NCBI GenBank assembly: GCA_034435395.1
Contig: DAOTXK010000394.1
Coordinates: 1 to 42,291, forward strand
Source of the DNA: DAOTXK01 sp034435395
Lineage (GTDB): Bacteria; Chloroflexota; Anaerolineae; Aggregatilineales; Ch27
Direction: 5' to 3'
DNA length: 42,291 nucleotides
Shown here: positions 7,294-16,200 of the stretch, piece by piece
How positions within the stretch are numbered: the first letter of the stretch is position 1
Layout of the letters: each line of letters starts with the position of its first letter
The notes under the pieces: generated by a model
Told to the model about the DNA's origin: nothing
Seen by the model: the letters and a program-made list of their open reading frames with translations, nothing else
Database searches by the model: none
Made by a program: the position numbers and the translations under genes

Positions 7294-8308
7294 CTTGCCC
7301 GCCCTGTTTCAGACTTCCCATGAGATCATACACCGAATAATGTTCCGCCGTCGCGCCGTCCCGCGTCACCCGCCAGCGCACGTCGCCGTTTGTCTGCACG
7401 ACCTCCACCCGCGCCAGCGACGGCCCCCCGTCCTCGGCGATGCCGAACCCTTCGCGTTCCAGGGCGCGCCGCGTCCACAGCGCCCCCACGCCGTCGCCCG
7501 CCAGCGCCACCTGCCCCGCCAGACGCTCGTTGATGCGGAACGACCCGCTCTGCCGGTCGAAGACCACGCCCTCGCCGCCGAAGGCCGCCTCAAACGCCCC
7601 GCTCAGGACCAGGTCTTCCGGCGCGCCGACCTGTATCCCTCCCCCCGCCATCAGCCAGATGCGGTCGGCGCTGCGCAGGGCCAGGTCCAGGTCGTGCGTC
7701 GAGAGCAGGAAAGCGCGGCCCGTGGCCCGGGCCAGTTGCCGCAGCAGGCGCATGATCTCCACCCGACGCGGCAGGTCGAGGTAGGCGGTTGGCTCATCCA
7801 GCAACATCAGCGCCGGTTCCTGAGCCAGGGCGCGGGCGATCATGATCTTCTGGCGCTCGCCGTCGCTCAACTCGTCCACGCTCCGCCCGGCCAGCTCGAC
7901 GGCCCCCACCGCCTCTATCGCCCAGCGGACGACCGCTTCGTCCCGCGCCGACAGCCGGCCATCCCAGCCCGTGTACGGATAGCGGCCCAACGCCACCAGC
8001 GCATATGCCGACAGCAGCCCGACGCTCAGGCGTTCGGTGAGCACGATACTCAGCCGCTTGGCCAGCTCCCGCGCCTCCAGGGCATGCACCTCATCGCCCA
8101 TCAGCCGGACGCGCCCGGCCAGCGGCGGCTGCATCCCGGCGATGGTGCGGATCAGCGTCGATTTGCCGACGCCGTTGGGGCCGATCAGGCAGACCAGCTC
8201 CCCCGCCCGCAGCGCCACGGACAGGCCCTCCGCCACCACGGTTCGGGGGCGGCGGGGCGGCGCGTAGCCGATCGCCAGATTCTCGGTGTGCAGAATCAAC
8301 TCGCTCAT
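7262..8308 (-). CDS. btuD: Corrinoid/iron-type ABC transporter ATP-binding protein (BtuD/FecE-like)
   Basis: Cytoplasmic ATPase of the importer formed with the next two genes. Numbered from ATG 8308, it shows Walker A GPNGVGKST (43-51), the signature LSDGERQ (147-153), Walker B LMLLDEPTAYLD (168-179) and the H-loop His in STHDLDLA (205). The ABC domain ends near residue 240, but the 348-aa protein carries a further ~100 residues of mixed charged sequence unlike the ~255-aa family norm; its role is unknown. The ATG is chosen over an upstream frame because it overlaps the btuC stop as TCATGA and begins the conserved fold directly. The corrinoid substrate is inferred from the riboswitch. Confidence 0.85.
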   Translation of the reverse strand: MSELILHTENLAIGYAPPRRPRTVVAEGLSVALRAGELVCLIGPNGVGKSTLIRTIAGMQPPLAGRVRLMGDEVHALEARELAKRLSIVLTERLSVGLLSAYALVALGRYPYTGWDGRLSARDEAVVRWAIEAVGAVELAGRSVDELSDGERQKIMIARALAQEPALMLLDEPTAYLDLPRRVEIMRLLRQLARATGRAFLLSTHDLDLALRSADRIWLMAGGGIQVGAPEDLVLSGAFEAAFGGEGVVFDRQSGSFRINERLAGQVALAGDGVGALWTRRALEREGFGIAEDGGPSLARVEVVQTNGDVRWRVTRDGATAEHYSVYDLMGSLKQGGQDDGPENSGRR

Positions 8309-9423
8309 GATGCAAACGATGCCCTCAGGTTCCGCCGACGGAGGATGACCCACACCACCACCGGCGCGCCGAGCAGGGCGGTGACGGCGTTGAGCGGCAG
8401 GGTGATCGGGCTGCCGGGCACCTGGGCCACCCAATCGGCCACCAGCGCCAGCGTCGCCCCCAGGACCGCGCACCCCGGCACGACCACCCGATGATCGGAG
8501 GTGTTAAACAGGCTGCGGCAGAGGTGCGGCACGGCGATCCCCAGGAAGCCGATCGGGCCGCAGAAAGCCGTGACCGCGCCCGCCAGGATCGCCGTGCTGA
8601 CGATGATCAGCCGGCGCGCCCGCCGCACGTTCAGCCCCAGGCTGTGGGCATAAGCTTCGCCCAGCAGCAGCGCGTTGAGCGGCTTGACGATCAGGTGGCC
8701 GATCACCAGCCCGATGATCACCGCCGGGGCGAAGACCCTCATCTGGCTCCAGGTGACGCTGCCGAAGCTGCCGAACGTCCAGTTGACATACGCCTGGATG
8801 CGCTCCGGGATGCTGAAGTACAGCAGCAGGCTGACCAGCGCGCCGGTCCCGTAGCCGAACATCAGCCCCAGCAGCAACAGCGTGATGCTGCTGTCCACCC
8901 GCCGCGCCACCACCAGGATCAGCCCCATCACCGCCCCCGCGCCCAGGCCCGCCGCCAGGGCCAGTCCGAAATCGCCCAGCAGGCTGACCCCGGCCAGCAT
9001 CATCCCCCCGCCGACGCCGGTGGTCAGCACTACCAGCGCCACGCCCAGGCTGGCCCCGGAACTGACGCCCAGCACGAACGGCCCCGCCAGCGGATTACGG
9101 AACAGCGTCTGCATTTGCAGGCCGCTGACCGCCAGCGCCGCCCCGGCCAGCGCCGCCGTCAGCGCTTTGGGCAGGCGGATGCGCAGCACGATGCTGGTCC
9201 AGGCGGGCCGGCTGGCCTCGCCCCCCGTCAGCGTCTTGAGGATATCCTCCAGGGGGATGCTCACCGAGCCGACGGCCAGGCTGAGCAAAAAGACGACCAC
9301 CAGCAGGCTCAACAGGCCGACCAGCGCCGCCCGCCGCATCCCCAGCCGGGGCCAGGCCCGCCCGTCCACCGCTGGTGGGGCGTCCGCCATATCAGACACC
9401 GGTCTCAACGCCGTTGGTCTCAT
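8305..9423 (-). CDS. btuC: FecCD-family ABC transporter permease (BtuC-like)
   Basis: Integral membrane subunit of a BtuCDF-type type II importer. The 372-aa sequence is almost wholly hydrophobic helices, about ten, after a short polar N-terminus. The FecCD signatures SVSIPLEDILKTLTG, ALAVSGLQMQTLFRNPLAGP, VLGVSSGASLGVALV and FCGPIGFLGIAVPHLCRSLF are clear. An internal ATG 11 codons in is a possible alternative start, but the ATG at 9423 has GAAGGTG upstream. It lies 59 bases after btuF and overlaps btuD by 4 bases. FecCD permeases carry cobalamin, haem or siderophores; the cobalamin riboswitch upstream favours corrinoids. Confidence 0.88.
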   Translation of the reverse strand: MRPTALRPVSDMADAPPAVDGRAWPRLGMRRAALVGLLSLLVVVFLLSLAVGSVSIPLEDILKTLTGGEASRPAWTSIVLRIRLPKALTAALAGAALAVSGLQMQTLFRNPLAGPFVLGVSSGASLGVALVVLTTGVGGGMMLAGVSLLGDFGLALAAGLGAGAVMGLILVVARRVDSSITLLLLGLMFGYGTGALVSLLLYFSIPERIQAYVNWTFGSFGSVTWSQMRVFAPAVIIGLVIGHLIVKPLNALLLGEAYAHSLGLNVRRARRLIIVSTAILAGAVTAFCGPIGFLGIAVPHLCRSLFNTSDHRVVVPGCAVLGATLALVADWVAQVPGSPITLPLNAVTALLGAPVVVWVILRRRNLRASFAS

Positions 9424-9482
9424 ATCATCTCATCACCTTCCACGGCCAGAATCGGGACGGCCAGCCTCTGCCAGGGATCACC

Positions 9483-10742
9483 TTACTCCCCCGCCGGTCC
9501 CAGCTGCCGATAATAGTACAGCTCGTGGTCCGGCAGCAGGTCGGGATGGAAGATGGTTATCAGGTCGGCCAGGATCAGGTCGGGCCGCAGCACGCCAGAT
9601 TCGTACCAGTCGTTGCCGCCGTTGGGGTTCTCGCGGGCGTTGTTGTTGTAGACCCGCCCGCTCTGGAAGGCGGCCAGGTCGGCGTAACGCTCGTCCGCCG
9701 CCAGGACATCGTCCAGCGTCGACCAGCCCAACGCCACCGGTATCCAGATGTCGGCCTCCAGGCCAGCCTCGTAGACCACCTCAAAGTCGAACAGGGCGCT
9801 GCCGTCGTTGCCCACCACCATCGGGTCATCGCCCAGCACCAGACGCGCCCCCGCGTCCCGCATCAACTGCCCGACGAAGGTCGCCGAGCCGGGGAGCGCC
9901 CAGGCTTCGCTCCAGGTATTGTAACTGTTGAGCAACACCAGCGGTTTGTCCGCCTCCGGGATGTCGGCGGTCAGGGCAGCCAGTTCCTGGTAGGTCTGGA
10001 CGATGCCGTCGAAGACCTCGTTGGCAGCGGCCTCGCGGTTGAAAAACAGCGCCGTGAACTTGATCCACTCCGCCCGGCCCAGCGGGGAAGCCTCGGCGTG
10101 ATCGGCGTTCATGGCCACCGGGATGCCCGCCTCCACCAAGTGCGGATAGGCGTCATAGTCCGGGAACCCGGAGCCGTAGGCCATCACCACGTCCGGCTCG
10201 GCATCCAGGACCAGCTCGATGTTGACCATCGACGGATCGAAGGCGTCGCCGATTTCGATCAGCTCGCCAGCCTCATACTTCTCAACCACCTCGCTGGCGT
10301 TGACGTAGGCAATCGTCCCCACGCCGACCAGCGCGTCCAGCGCCCCCAGGGCGACGATATGCGGCAGCTGAGTGGTGGAGATGGTGATCGTCCGTCGGAT
10401 GGGCACTTCGATCACCGTGGCCCCGGGGAATCCCTCCGGCGCGGGCGTGCCACATTGCACCAACACGTAACGGAAGGCGTCCGCTTCCGCCGCGCCGGGC
10501 CAGGGCCGGGTCACCGTGACCACCTTGTAGTTATTAAAATACTCGACCTCGACCCCGCCGGCGTATGTAAATGCGACCTGCTCCGGGAAGTAGTTCACCG
10601 CCGGATCGTAGGTCTCGGCGCACCCCTCGACGATGTTGGCTGCCGGTTGACCTCCGCCCTGGGCCGCCACCGGCCACAGACCGGCCACCGCCAGCCAGCA
10701 GAGCACAGCCAGCCAGGTTACAGGTTGTCGACGGCGTTTCAT
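9483..10742 (-). CDS. btuF: Corrinoid-type ABC substrate-binding protein (BtuF/FecB-like)
   Basis: Secreted binding protein delivering ligand to the BtuCD-like pair. The 419-aa precursor begins MKRRRQPVTW, followed by a hydrophobic signal segment ending near VAAQ; no clear lipobox Cys is seen. The periplasmic-binding type 2 fold is supported by TTQLPHIVALGALDALVGVG, EPDVVMAYGSG, VEAGIPVAMN, and the C-terminal NNARENPNGGNDWYESGVLRPDLIL. The mature N-terminus carries an extra ~70 residues before the core. ATG 10742 is preceded by AGGAGGAGAT, a strong ribosome binding site, and sits 71 bases after the second candidate riboswitch terminator. Substrate is inferred from the riboswitch rather than from binding residues. 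Confidence 0.82.
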   Translation of the reverse strand: MKRRRQPVTWLAVLCWLAVAGLWPVAAQGGGQPAANIVEGCAETYDPAVNYFPEQVAFTYAGGVEVEYFNNYKVVTVTRPWPGAAEADAFRYVLVQCGTPAPEGFPGATVIEVPIRRTITISTTQLPHIVALGALDALVGVGTIAYVNASEVVEKYEAGELIEIGDAFDPSMVNIELVLDAEPDVVMAYGSGFPDYDAYPHLVEAGIPVAMNADHAEASPLGRAEWIKFTALFFNREAAANEVFDGIVQTYQELAALTADIPEADKPLVLLNSYNTWSEAWALPGSATFVGQLMRDAGARLVLGDDPMVVGNDGSALFDFEVVYEAGLEADIWIPVALGWSTLDDVLAADERYADLAAFQSGRVYNNNARENPNGGNDWYESGVLRPDLILADLITIFHPDLLPDHELYYYRQLGPAGE

Positions 10743-10812
10743 ATTGATCTCCTCCTGCCCTTTCTCTTGCCAGGCGCTGCCACGCACCCGGTCGCAGAAA
10801 CCACGCAAAACA

Positions 10813-10841
10813 CAAAAGCCCGACCGCAGAAAGGGTCGGGC
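10813..10841 (-). terminator. Terminator in the cobalamin riboswitch expression platform
   Basis: GCCCGACC (10841-10834) pairs perfectly with GGTCGGGC (10825-10818) around an 8-base loop, followed by TTTT (10817-10814). It lies between the aptamer and btuF, as expected for a transcription-terminating platform. Confidence 0.7.
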
Positions 10842-10883
10842 GGGTGAGCAGTCTCCACTGTGAGGACGTGGCAGGCAACAAAA

Positions 10884-10932
10884 AACCGGCCTCAAGGACT
10901 GCTGGGTAAGTGACAGATGCAGGTTGCCGGTT
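10884..10932 (-). terminator. Alternative terminator hairpin after the cobalamin aptamer
   Basis: AACCGGC (10932-10926) pairs with GCCGGTT (10890-10884), closing a ~35-base interval; T bases run 10885-10880. It is a looser candidate than the 10813-10841 hairpin, but its 5' arm lies close to the aptamer and could be the switching element. Confidence 0.45.
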
Positions 10933-10985
10933 GGTCAACACCAGCACTGCACTTCCATCCCCTTCCTGCGAGGTGACGAAAGCGA

Positions 10986-11115
10986 GTAGAGGCGGGCGAC
11001 CTGGCTTTCCAGCCCGATCCACGGGGACCGGGACGGATCACAGTTGCGCGACAGCGCCGGACTTTCACCGGCTTCGCCATTGTGCTCTGCCATCCGGGGC
11101 AATGAGCACCTCTAC
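10986..11115 (-). promoter_or_regulatory. Cobalamin riboswitch (compact aptamer)
   Basis: On the minus strand the conserved core GCCGGTGAAAGTCCGGC is followed by GCTGTCGCGCAACTGTGA, the hallmark of cobalamin aptamers (GGTGAAAATCCGGCGCTGTCCCGCAACTGTGA consensus region). Upstream is GGTGCTC, downstream GGAAAGCCAGGTCGCCCGCC. P1 is formed by GTAGAGG (11115-11109) and CCTCTAC (10992-10986). At about 130 bases it is a short form lacking a large peripheral domain. It lies in the leader of btuF-btuC-btuD and the two-component genes and should switch them off when cobalamin is plentiful. Confidence 0.9.
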
Positions 11116-11195
11116 TGCTACAGGCCAGCTATACAACTGGTAACGTGCCCCTGGGGAGCGGGATTCCCCACTCACCGGTTGTGGACAGCGCCGTG

Positions 11196-11224
11196 AGCAT
11201 AACACAAAGAGGGAGCGCTGTCAA
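11196..11224 (-). promoter_or_regulatory. Promoter of the cobalamin-riboswitch operon
   Basis: TTGACA (11224-11219), 17 bases, then TATGCT (11201-11196) on the minus strand. Perfect -35, four of six at -10. Predicted start near 11189 gives a leader of about 450 bases containing the aptamer and both terminators. It begins 14 bases after the TIR-SUMF1 stop. Confidence 0.7.
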
Positions 11225-11237
11225 ACCGCGCGGCGCG

Positions 11238-12797
11238 TTATGGCCGGCAGATGACGCGGAAGCCAATCGACGAGAAGAAGCTCTTCGGCTTCAGGTAATA
11301 GCGGAAGGTGATCCTGGCGCGTTGAGCCGGGCCGATATACGACCCCCCATGCACCACCCGGTCGCTGTCGCTGGTGATCTCCGGCGTATCGCTCTGGTCG
11401 GCCCGGGTATTCAGGCACCACTCCCAGACGTTGCCCGCCATGTCAAACACCCCAAACGGGCTGGTGCCGGAGGGGTAGCGCATGACCAGGGTGGTCATCT
11501 TGAGCTTGCTCTCGTTGGTGTTGCAGCGATCCTTGTCGAATTTATCGCCCCACGGGTAAGCGCGGCAATCGTCGCCCCGCGCCGCCCGCTGCCACTGGTT
11601 CTCGCTCGGCAGCATCACCGTCACACCCAGCCGGTCGCTCAACCAGTAGCAGAAGGCCATCGCGTCGTACCAGCTGACCATCTCCCGCGGGCGCTCGTCG
11701 CCCTTAAACTGGGAGGGCTGGGGGGCGGGATGGTCGGCCCGCCAGGCCTGGGCGTGGGGGGAAAACGCCCACCATTTTTCATCGGCGTAGCCGCCCGGAT
11801 CGTCCAGGAAGACCTGATACTGGGCGTTGGTGATCGGGTATTTGCTGACCTGGAAAGCGTCAACGTACACGAGCCGCGGCTGCTGGGCAACATGCGCCGC
11901 CCCATTGTTGCCGTTGGGCTCGATCAACACGTTGCCCGCCGGGATGTCACACCATTCCAGGTTCGGCAGCTTGAAGGGGGGCTTCCTGGGCTCCAGCCGT
12001 TTGATGAGGTCCGGCAGGGAAGACTCCTCTTCCCGCACGTCGGCGCAGGTCTCGATCAGCGAATCGGGATCGTAATCCGGGAACGCCTGGCGGAAGGCCT
12101 CCAGGGCTTCGCAGCCCATTTTTTGGGTCAGCGGGTATTTTAACAGCTCGGCGATCTGCTGGTACTCGCGCTCGGCCTCCCGCAGGTAAGCCTGGCGATC
12201 CAGGCCCGCCTCCGCCTCCCTCAGCAGCAAATCGACATCGATGAACCGCGAGATAAGCTGCTTCTCCTTGGCATGCCTGAGCAGAAAAACGGCCTGGTCG
12301 AACTGCCCGTTTTCCATCGCGACCAGGGCGGCGCCGATCACGGTCCCCCCTCCCTGTGGCGACAGCCGGATGTCGCCCGCCGCGATCGTGTCCGGCGACA
12401 GGCTCAAGTGGCCGTTTTTCTCACGCTCCGCCATCAGGATCGAGTTGAGCAGGATTCGGACCGCTTCCGGGGTCGGCCCCTTGCTGAAGTCGGCATACTG
12501 AACATCGGCCAGCGAGGGCGGGAGCGTGACACCCTGGTGGATCAACACGGGGATGATGTGCCGCCCCAGACCCTGGGCCAGCTCAAACTCCTTCTGGCAG
12601 TACACCGAGCTGAGGGAATCGGGGGACAGCAGATAAACAAAACCCTCGCACCAGTCCAGCCGCCGCAGGATTTCTTTCCACCAGTGTTGCCCGGCGTACA
12701 ACCGCTGATCGAACCAGGTTTCGTGAGCGTCCAGGAGCTCCACGATCTGGACGCAATACGGTTTGTCGACGCGGGCGTAGCTTATGAAGAGGCGCAT
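11238..12797 (-). CDS. TIR domain - SUMF1/FGE-fold protein
   Basis: The 519-aa protein starts MRLFISYARVDK, a classic TIR opening. The TIR domain (about 1-125) keeps a C-x-x-E pair (Cys67, Glu70 in VYCQKE), the Glu position being the catalytic one in TIR NADases. A helical linker follows (about 150-270). Residues 281-519 are an FGE-sulfatase (SUMF1, PF03781) fold: VDAFQVSKYPITNAQYQVF, LPSENQWQRAAR, AYPWGD, GVFDMAGNVWEW, GGSY and a terminal GFRV. The paired active-site cysteines of true formylglycine-generating enzymes, expected after GGSY, are absent, so a binding or structural role is likelier than sulfatase maturation. No strong ribosome binding site precedes the ATG. Last of four TIR genes. 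Confidence 0.88.
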   Translation of the reverse strand: MRLFISYARVDKPYCVQIVELLDAHETWFDQRLYAGQHWWKEILRRLDWCEGFVYLLSPDSLSSVYCQKEFELAQGLGRHIIPVLIHQGVTLPPSLADVQYADFSKGPTPEAVRILLNSILMAEREKNGHLSLSPDTIAAGDIRLSPQGGGTVIGAALVAMENGQFDQAVFLLRHAKEKQLISRFIDVDLLLREAEAGLDRQAYLREAEREYQQIAELLKYPLTQKMGCEALEAFRQAFPDYDPDSLIETCADVREEESSLPDLIKRLEPRKPPFKLPNLEWCDIPAGNVLIEPNGNNGAAHVAQQPRLVYVDAFQVSKYPITNAQYQVFLDDPGGYADEKWWAFSPHAQAWRADHPAPQPSQFKGDERPREMVSWYDAMAFCYWLSDRLGVTVMLPSENQWQRAARGDDCRAYPWGDKFDKDRCNTNESKLKMTTLVMRYPSGTSPFGVFDMAGNVWEWCLNTRADQSDTPEITSDSDRVVHGGSYIGPAQRARITFRYYLKPKSFFSSIGFRVICRP

Positions 12798-13246
12798 AGT
12801 CGTAACCCAGCCAACAGGTATCTACCCCCCAGGGCAGGTCAGGCACACACGTCGGTTGTCGTCGGATAACCAGCTATGAACGGCGTTATAACAACAGTGG
12901 TGTTAACACAGCAGCGGCATTCAAACTACCTGGAGAAACGAGACCCCCCAATAACTGGCTTACTTTCCAACAAACCTTTTGCGCCCTTTGCCGCTCTCTT
13001 CGGCAGTACATCCGTTCGCTAAAAGTTAGATTACCCCTAACCTTTCCTAATTCGTCGGTAAGTGCAGCCTCCATATACTAGTGTAATCAAAATTGGTGAA
13101 CTGTCCGTAAAAATTACCTAAATTCCCGGCCTTCGCTCACCGCTTCATCCCCGCTCTGTCCCCCGGTCAGAACGGACATTTTGGGCCTCACGCAACCCCT
13201 CCAGTCGGGCCGGTCACCGCCCTCTACACCCTCGCCAGGACGCGCC
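12798..13246. other. Intergenic region between two TIR genes
   Basis: About 450 bases, AT-richer than its flanks. It contains the 10-bp palindrome GTGTTAACAC (12900-12909) and a promoter candidate for the TIR-SUMF1 gene at 13072-13100. A 62-codon frame on the minus strand (12886-13074) has no ribosome binding site or similarity and is not called. No RNA gene was recognised. Confidence 0.5.
13072..13100 (-). promoter_or_regulatory. Candidate promoter for the TIR-SUMF1 gene
   Basis: TTCACC (13100-13095), 17 bases, TATATG (13077-13072) on the minus strand; each hexamer matches four of six. It is 275 bases upstream of the start codon, so support is modest. Confidence 0.35.
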
Positions 13247-16200
13247 TCATGCCCTGGCGACGTGCTGACTGCGCCATTGTTCGACAGCCAATAGGGCTTC
13301 CGCGGTGCCGATGCCCGTCAGCGCCTCCGCCGCCACCTCACAGACGGGTTTGTCCTCCCAGGACGGCCCATCCTCGTCCTGCAAACCCGCGATCAGGGCC
13401 GGGACAGCCTCCGCGACGGCGATTCGCCCCAGGGCCGCCGCCGCTGCCCAGCGGATGGTGATTTCCCCCTGGCGCAGCGCCGTCGCCAGCGCCGGGACCG
13501 CCGCCGGGTCGCGGAGTTTGCCCATCGCCTCGACAGCGGCCAGCCGCACCGACGGGGCCGGATCATTCAGCGCTGCGATCAAAGCCGGCACCGCCGCCGG
13601 ATCGCCCAATCCGCCCAGCGCCTCCGCGGCGGCCTCCCGCACCAGGTCTTTGCGGTCCGACAGGGCGCGGATGATGCCCGGCACTGACGGCTGATCGTTG
13701 ATCTCCAGCAAGGCCCGGATCACCGCCACCCGCACCAGCCAGCTGGCGTCGTCCAGGCGCGCCCGCAGGGCCTCCCCCGCCGACCGATCGCGCACCCAGG
13801 CCAGGGCTTCCGCCACCGCCCACCGCACCACCCAATCCGGGTCATCCAGGGCCGCTATCAGCCGCTGCACGACGGGCGGATCATGGGTGTCCCGCCACAG
13901 CTCGGCATACTCCCGCAGCGCCTTGGCCGACTCCTGCCGGACCGCCCAGTCGTCGTGATGCAGGCTGGCCAGCAGTTCGAGCAGGATTTCCCGACGACCG
14001 GCCTGCCCTTCCTTCTCAAGCGCGCCCGGTGCTGGCCCTGCCGCCGGAACAGGCTGTTCCGCCGCTGCCTCCGGCTCCGCTGGCGCGGCGGCGTCAGGGA
14101 CGGTGGCGGTTTCGTCCAGCGCCCGGATCAGCCCGTCCAGCGCCTCTTCACCCGCCAGGGGCGTCCGCGCCGCCTGGGGGCGCGCCTTTTCATCTTCTTC
14201 ATCATCATCGGACGCCTCGCTCACCAGAGGCAGGGCATCCGCCGTATCCCGGATGTCCTGGTCGGTGGGCGCGGTCGCCGCCTGGCCAGCCTGGGTCTCG
14301 GCTTCGCCCCCGCCCTCCGCCCCTGATGGCAGGGCCAGCCAGGCCCGCTGGGAGGTCGTCATATCCTTCAGGCGTTTTCGGGCCCGCTGCGCCGATGTCT
14401 CGCCGGATGACGAGTCATTGTCCGGCGGCGTCGGCGTCCCCTGCCGCCACCGCTCCACCGCCGCCAGGGCGTCGGACCTGCCGGTCGCCTCCAGGATGCT
14501 GGCCGCCAGGTCGCAGATGCGTTGTCTGGTTGATCGGGGCCTGGTTGTATCGGCCAGACACTCGATCAGACGCTTCACCACCACGTCGCCCTCCGCATTC
14601 TCGAGTGCTTCCACCGCCGCGCCCCGGACCTCAACATCATCACTGACGGTCGCCTCAAGCAGCGCTGCCAGGACCGTTGGGTCGGGCGTGGATTTGAGCG
14701 CCTCGATAACCAGCCGCCGCCCGTCGCTGCTCAGGCCGCCGACTTCCTGCAACATGCCCTGAATGCCCGGTGGGCCCATCCAGATCAGCGCGCTGGCCCC
14801 GGCCTTGCGGACGCGCCAGTTTTGATGGTGCAACAGCTGTCGCAGCCAGGGCAGGGCCTCCGCATCCCGGACCCATCCCAGCGCCATGGCCGCGTCGGCG
14901 ATGACCAGGTTCTCCTCGTCGTACAGAGCCTCGACCAGGGCGGGCACCGCGGCTTTATCGCCAATCTCGCCCAACGCCCAGGCCGCGCTGCGGCGGATGA
15001 ACCAGTCATCATCCCGGATGAGCTGAAGCAACGTCGGCAGGGCCGATTCGCCCAACTGCCGCAGACCGACCGCCGTCACATCCCGCATTTTCTGGTCAAG
15101 CCTGTGCAGCGTCTCCGTCAGACCCGGCAGGGGCGGCGGGGCGATCTCCCGCATGATGGCGGTGGCGGCCTGCCGCAGCGGCCAGGTCCCGCGACGCATG
15201 GCATCCAGCAGCATCGGCAGCGCCGACTCGTGCCGGATGGCGGCCAGCAGACGGGCGGCGGCGACCTGGCCATCGCTGCCGGCGTCCTCGGCGGCGCGCT
15301 GCAACTGGCTGACGATATGCGCGTGCGTATGGCCGGTGACGCTCACGCCGTCAATGAGGCACTCCAGGGCCAGGTACGGATCAACGGCGGCGATCTGCCG
15401 GGCGACTGCATCCGGCTCCGGGGCCAGCCCGGCCAGAATGATCACCGCTTCGTCCCACGGCTGGGGATAGCGGGTTCCCCGCTGGTCGAACTCAGGCCGC
15501 GCCAGACGACTCTGCCATGCCTCCCCCGCCAGCTTAAGCGCCGCAAAATAATTCCGCACCGGGTGGTGGACGAAGCGGACGGTGCCGTTTTCCACCTGGA
15601 GGAAACGGCTGCTGTTCTCCGGGCTGAGCAGGTGGACGCTCCCCAGATGCTGGCAGGCATAGTCGTAAGGGGCATACACGGGCATGTTGTCGGCGATCAT
15701 CGCGTAGGCGAATCCGGACAGCCCCGCCGCCAGTTCGTCAAACGATACCCCGGCTGTGGCCCGCTGCGCCTCCCACAATTCCCCGACCAGACGCTTGAGC
15801 AACCCGCCGACGCTGGTGGCAGCGGCCTCCTGGAGGGCGCTCATCCCGGCCAGGGCGAAGCCCGCCAGCAGATAGGGGTGGCGGACCAGCCACGGGGGCA
15901 CCAGCGCGTCTGGCACGCCCATCCCCACGCCCGGCGATGCCGGCCCCAGCGCCCGCCGGGCGCGTTCCTCGCCCAGCGCACGCGCCATGACTTTACGAAT
16001 GGCCAGTGGGTCGGGGGGCGCGGCCTGCACTGTGGGCAGGTCCAGGAGGAAGTCGCCCCAATAGTCCGCGCGGCGGCAGGTGACAACCAGGCGCTGCGGC
16101 GCGTCTTCGCCGTGCAGCCATGCCCGCAGCCGACGCGCCAGGATCGCCGAGGGACCGGTCTCGCTCAGCCCGTCCAGAAACAGGATCGCCTGGCCTTCCC

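Noticed and set aside
11238..11400. The SUMF1 C-terminus as the variable region of a diversity-generating retroelement
   Set aside because: The GGSY...GFRV ending is the kind of fold used by such targets, but no reverse transcriptase, template repeat or adenine-biased codon pattern was found in the window.
12886..13074. A 62-codon frame on the minus strand between two TIR genes
   Set aside because: No ribosome binding site, no similarity, and it covers the likely promoter region.
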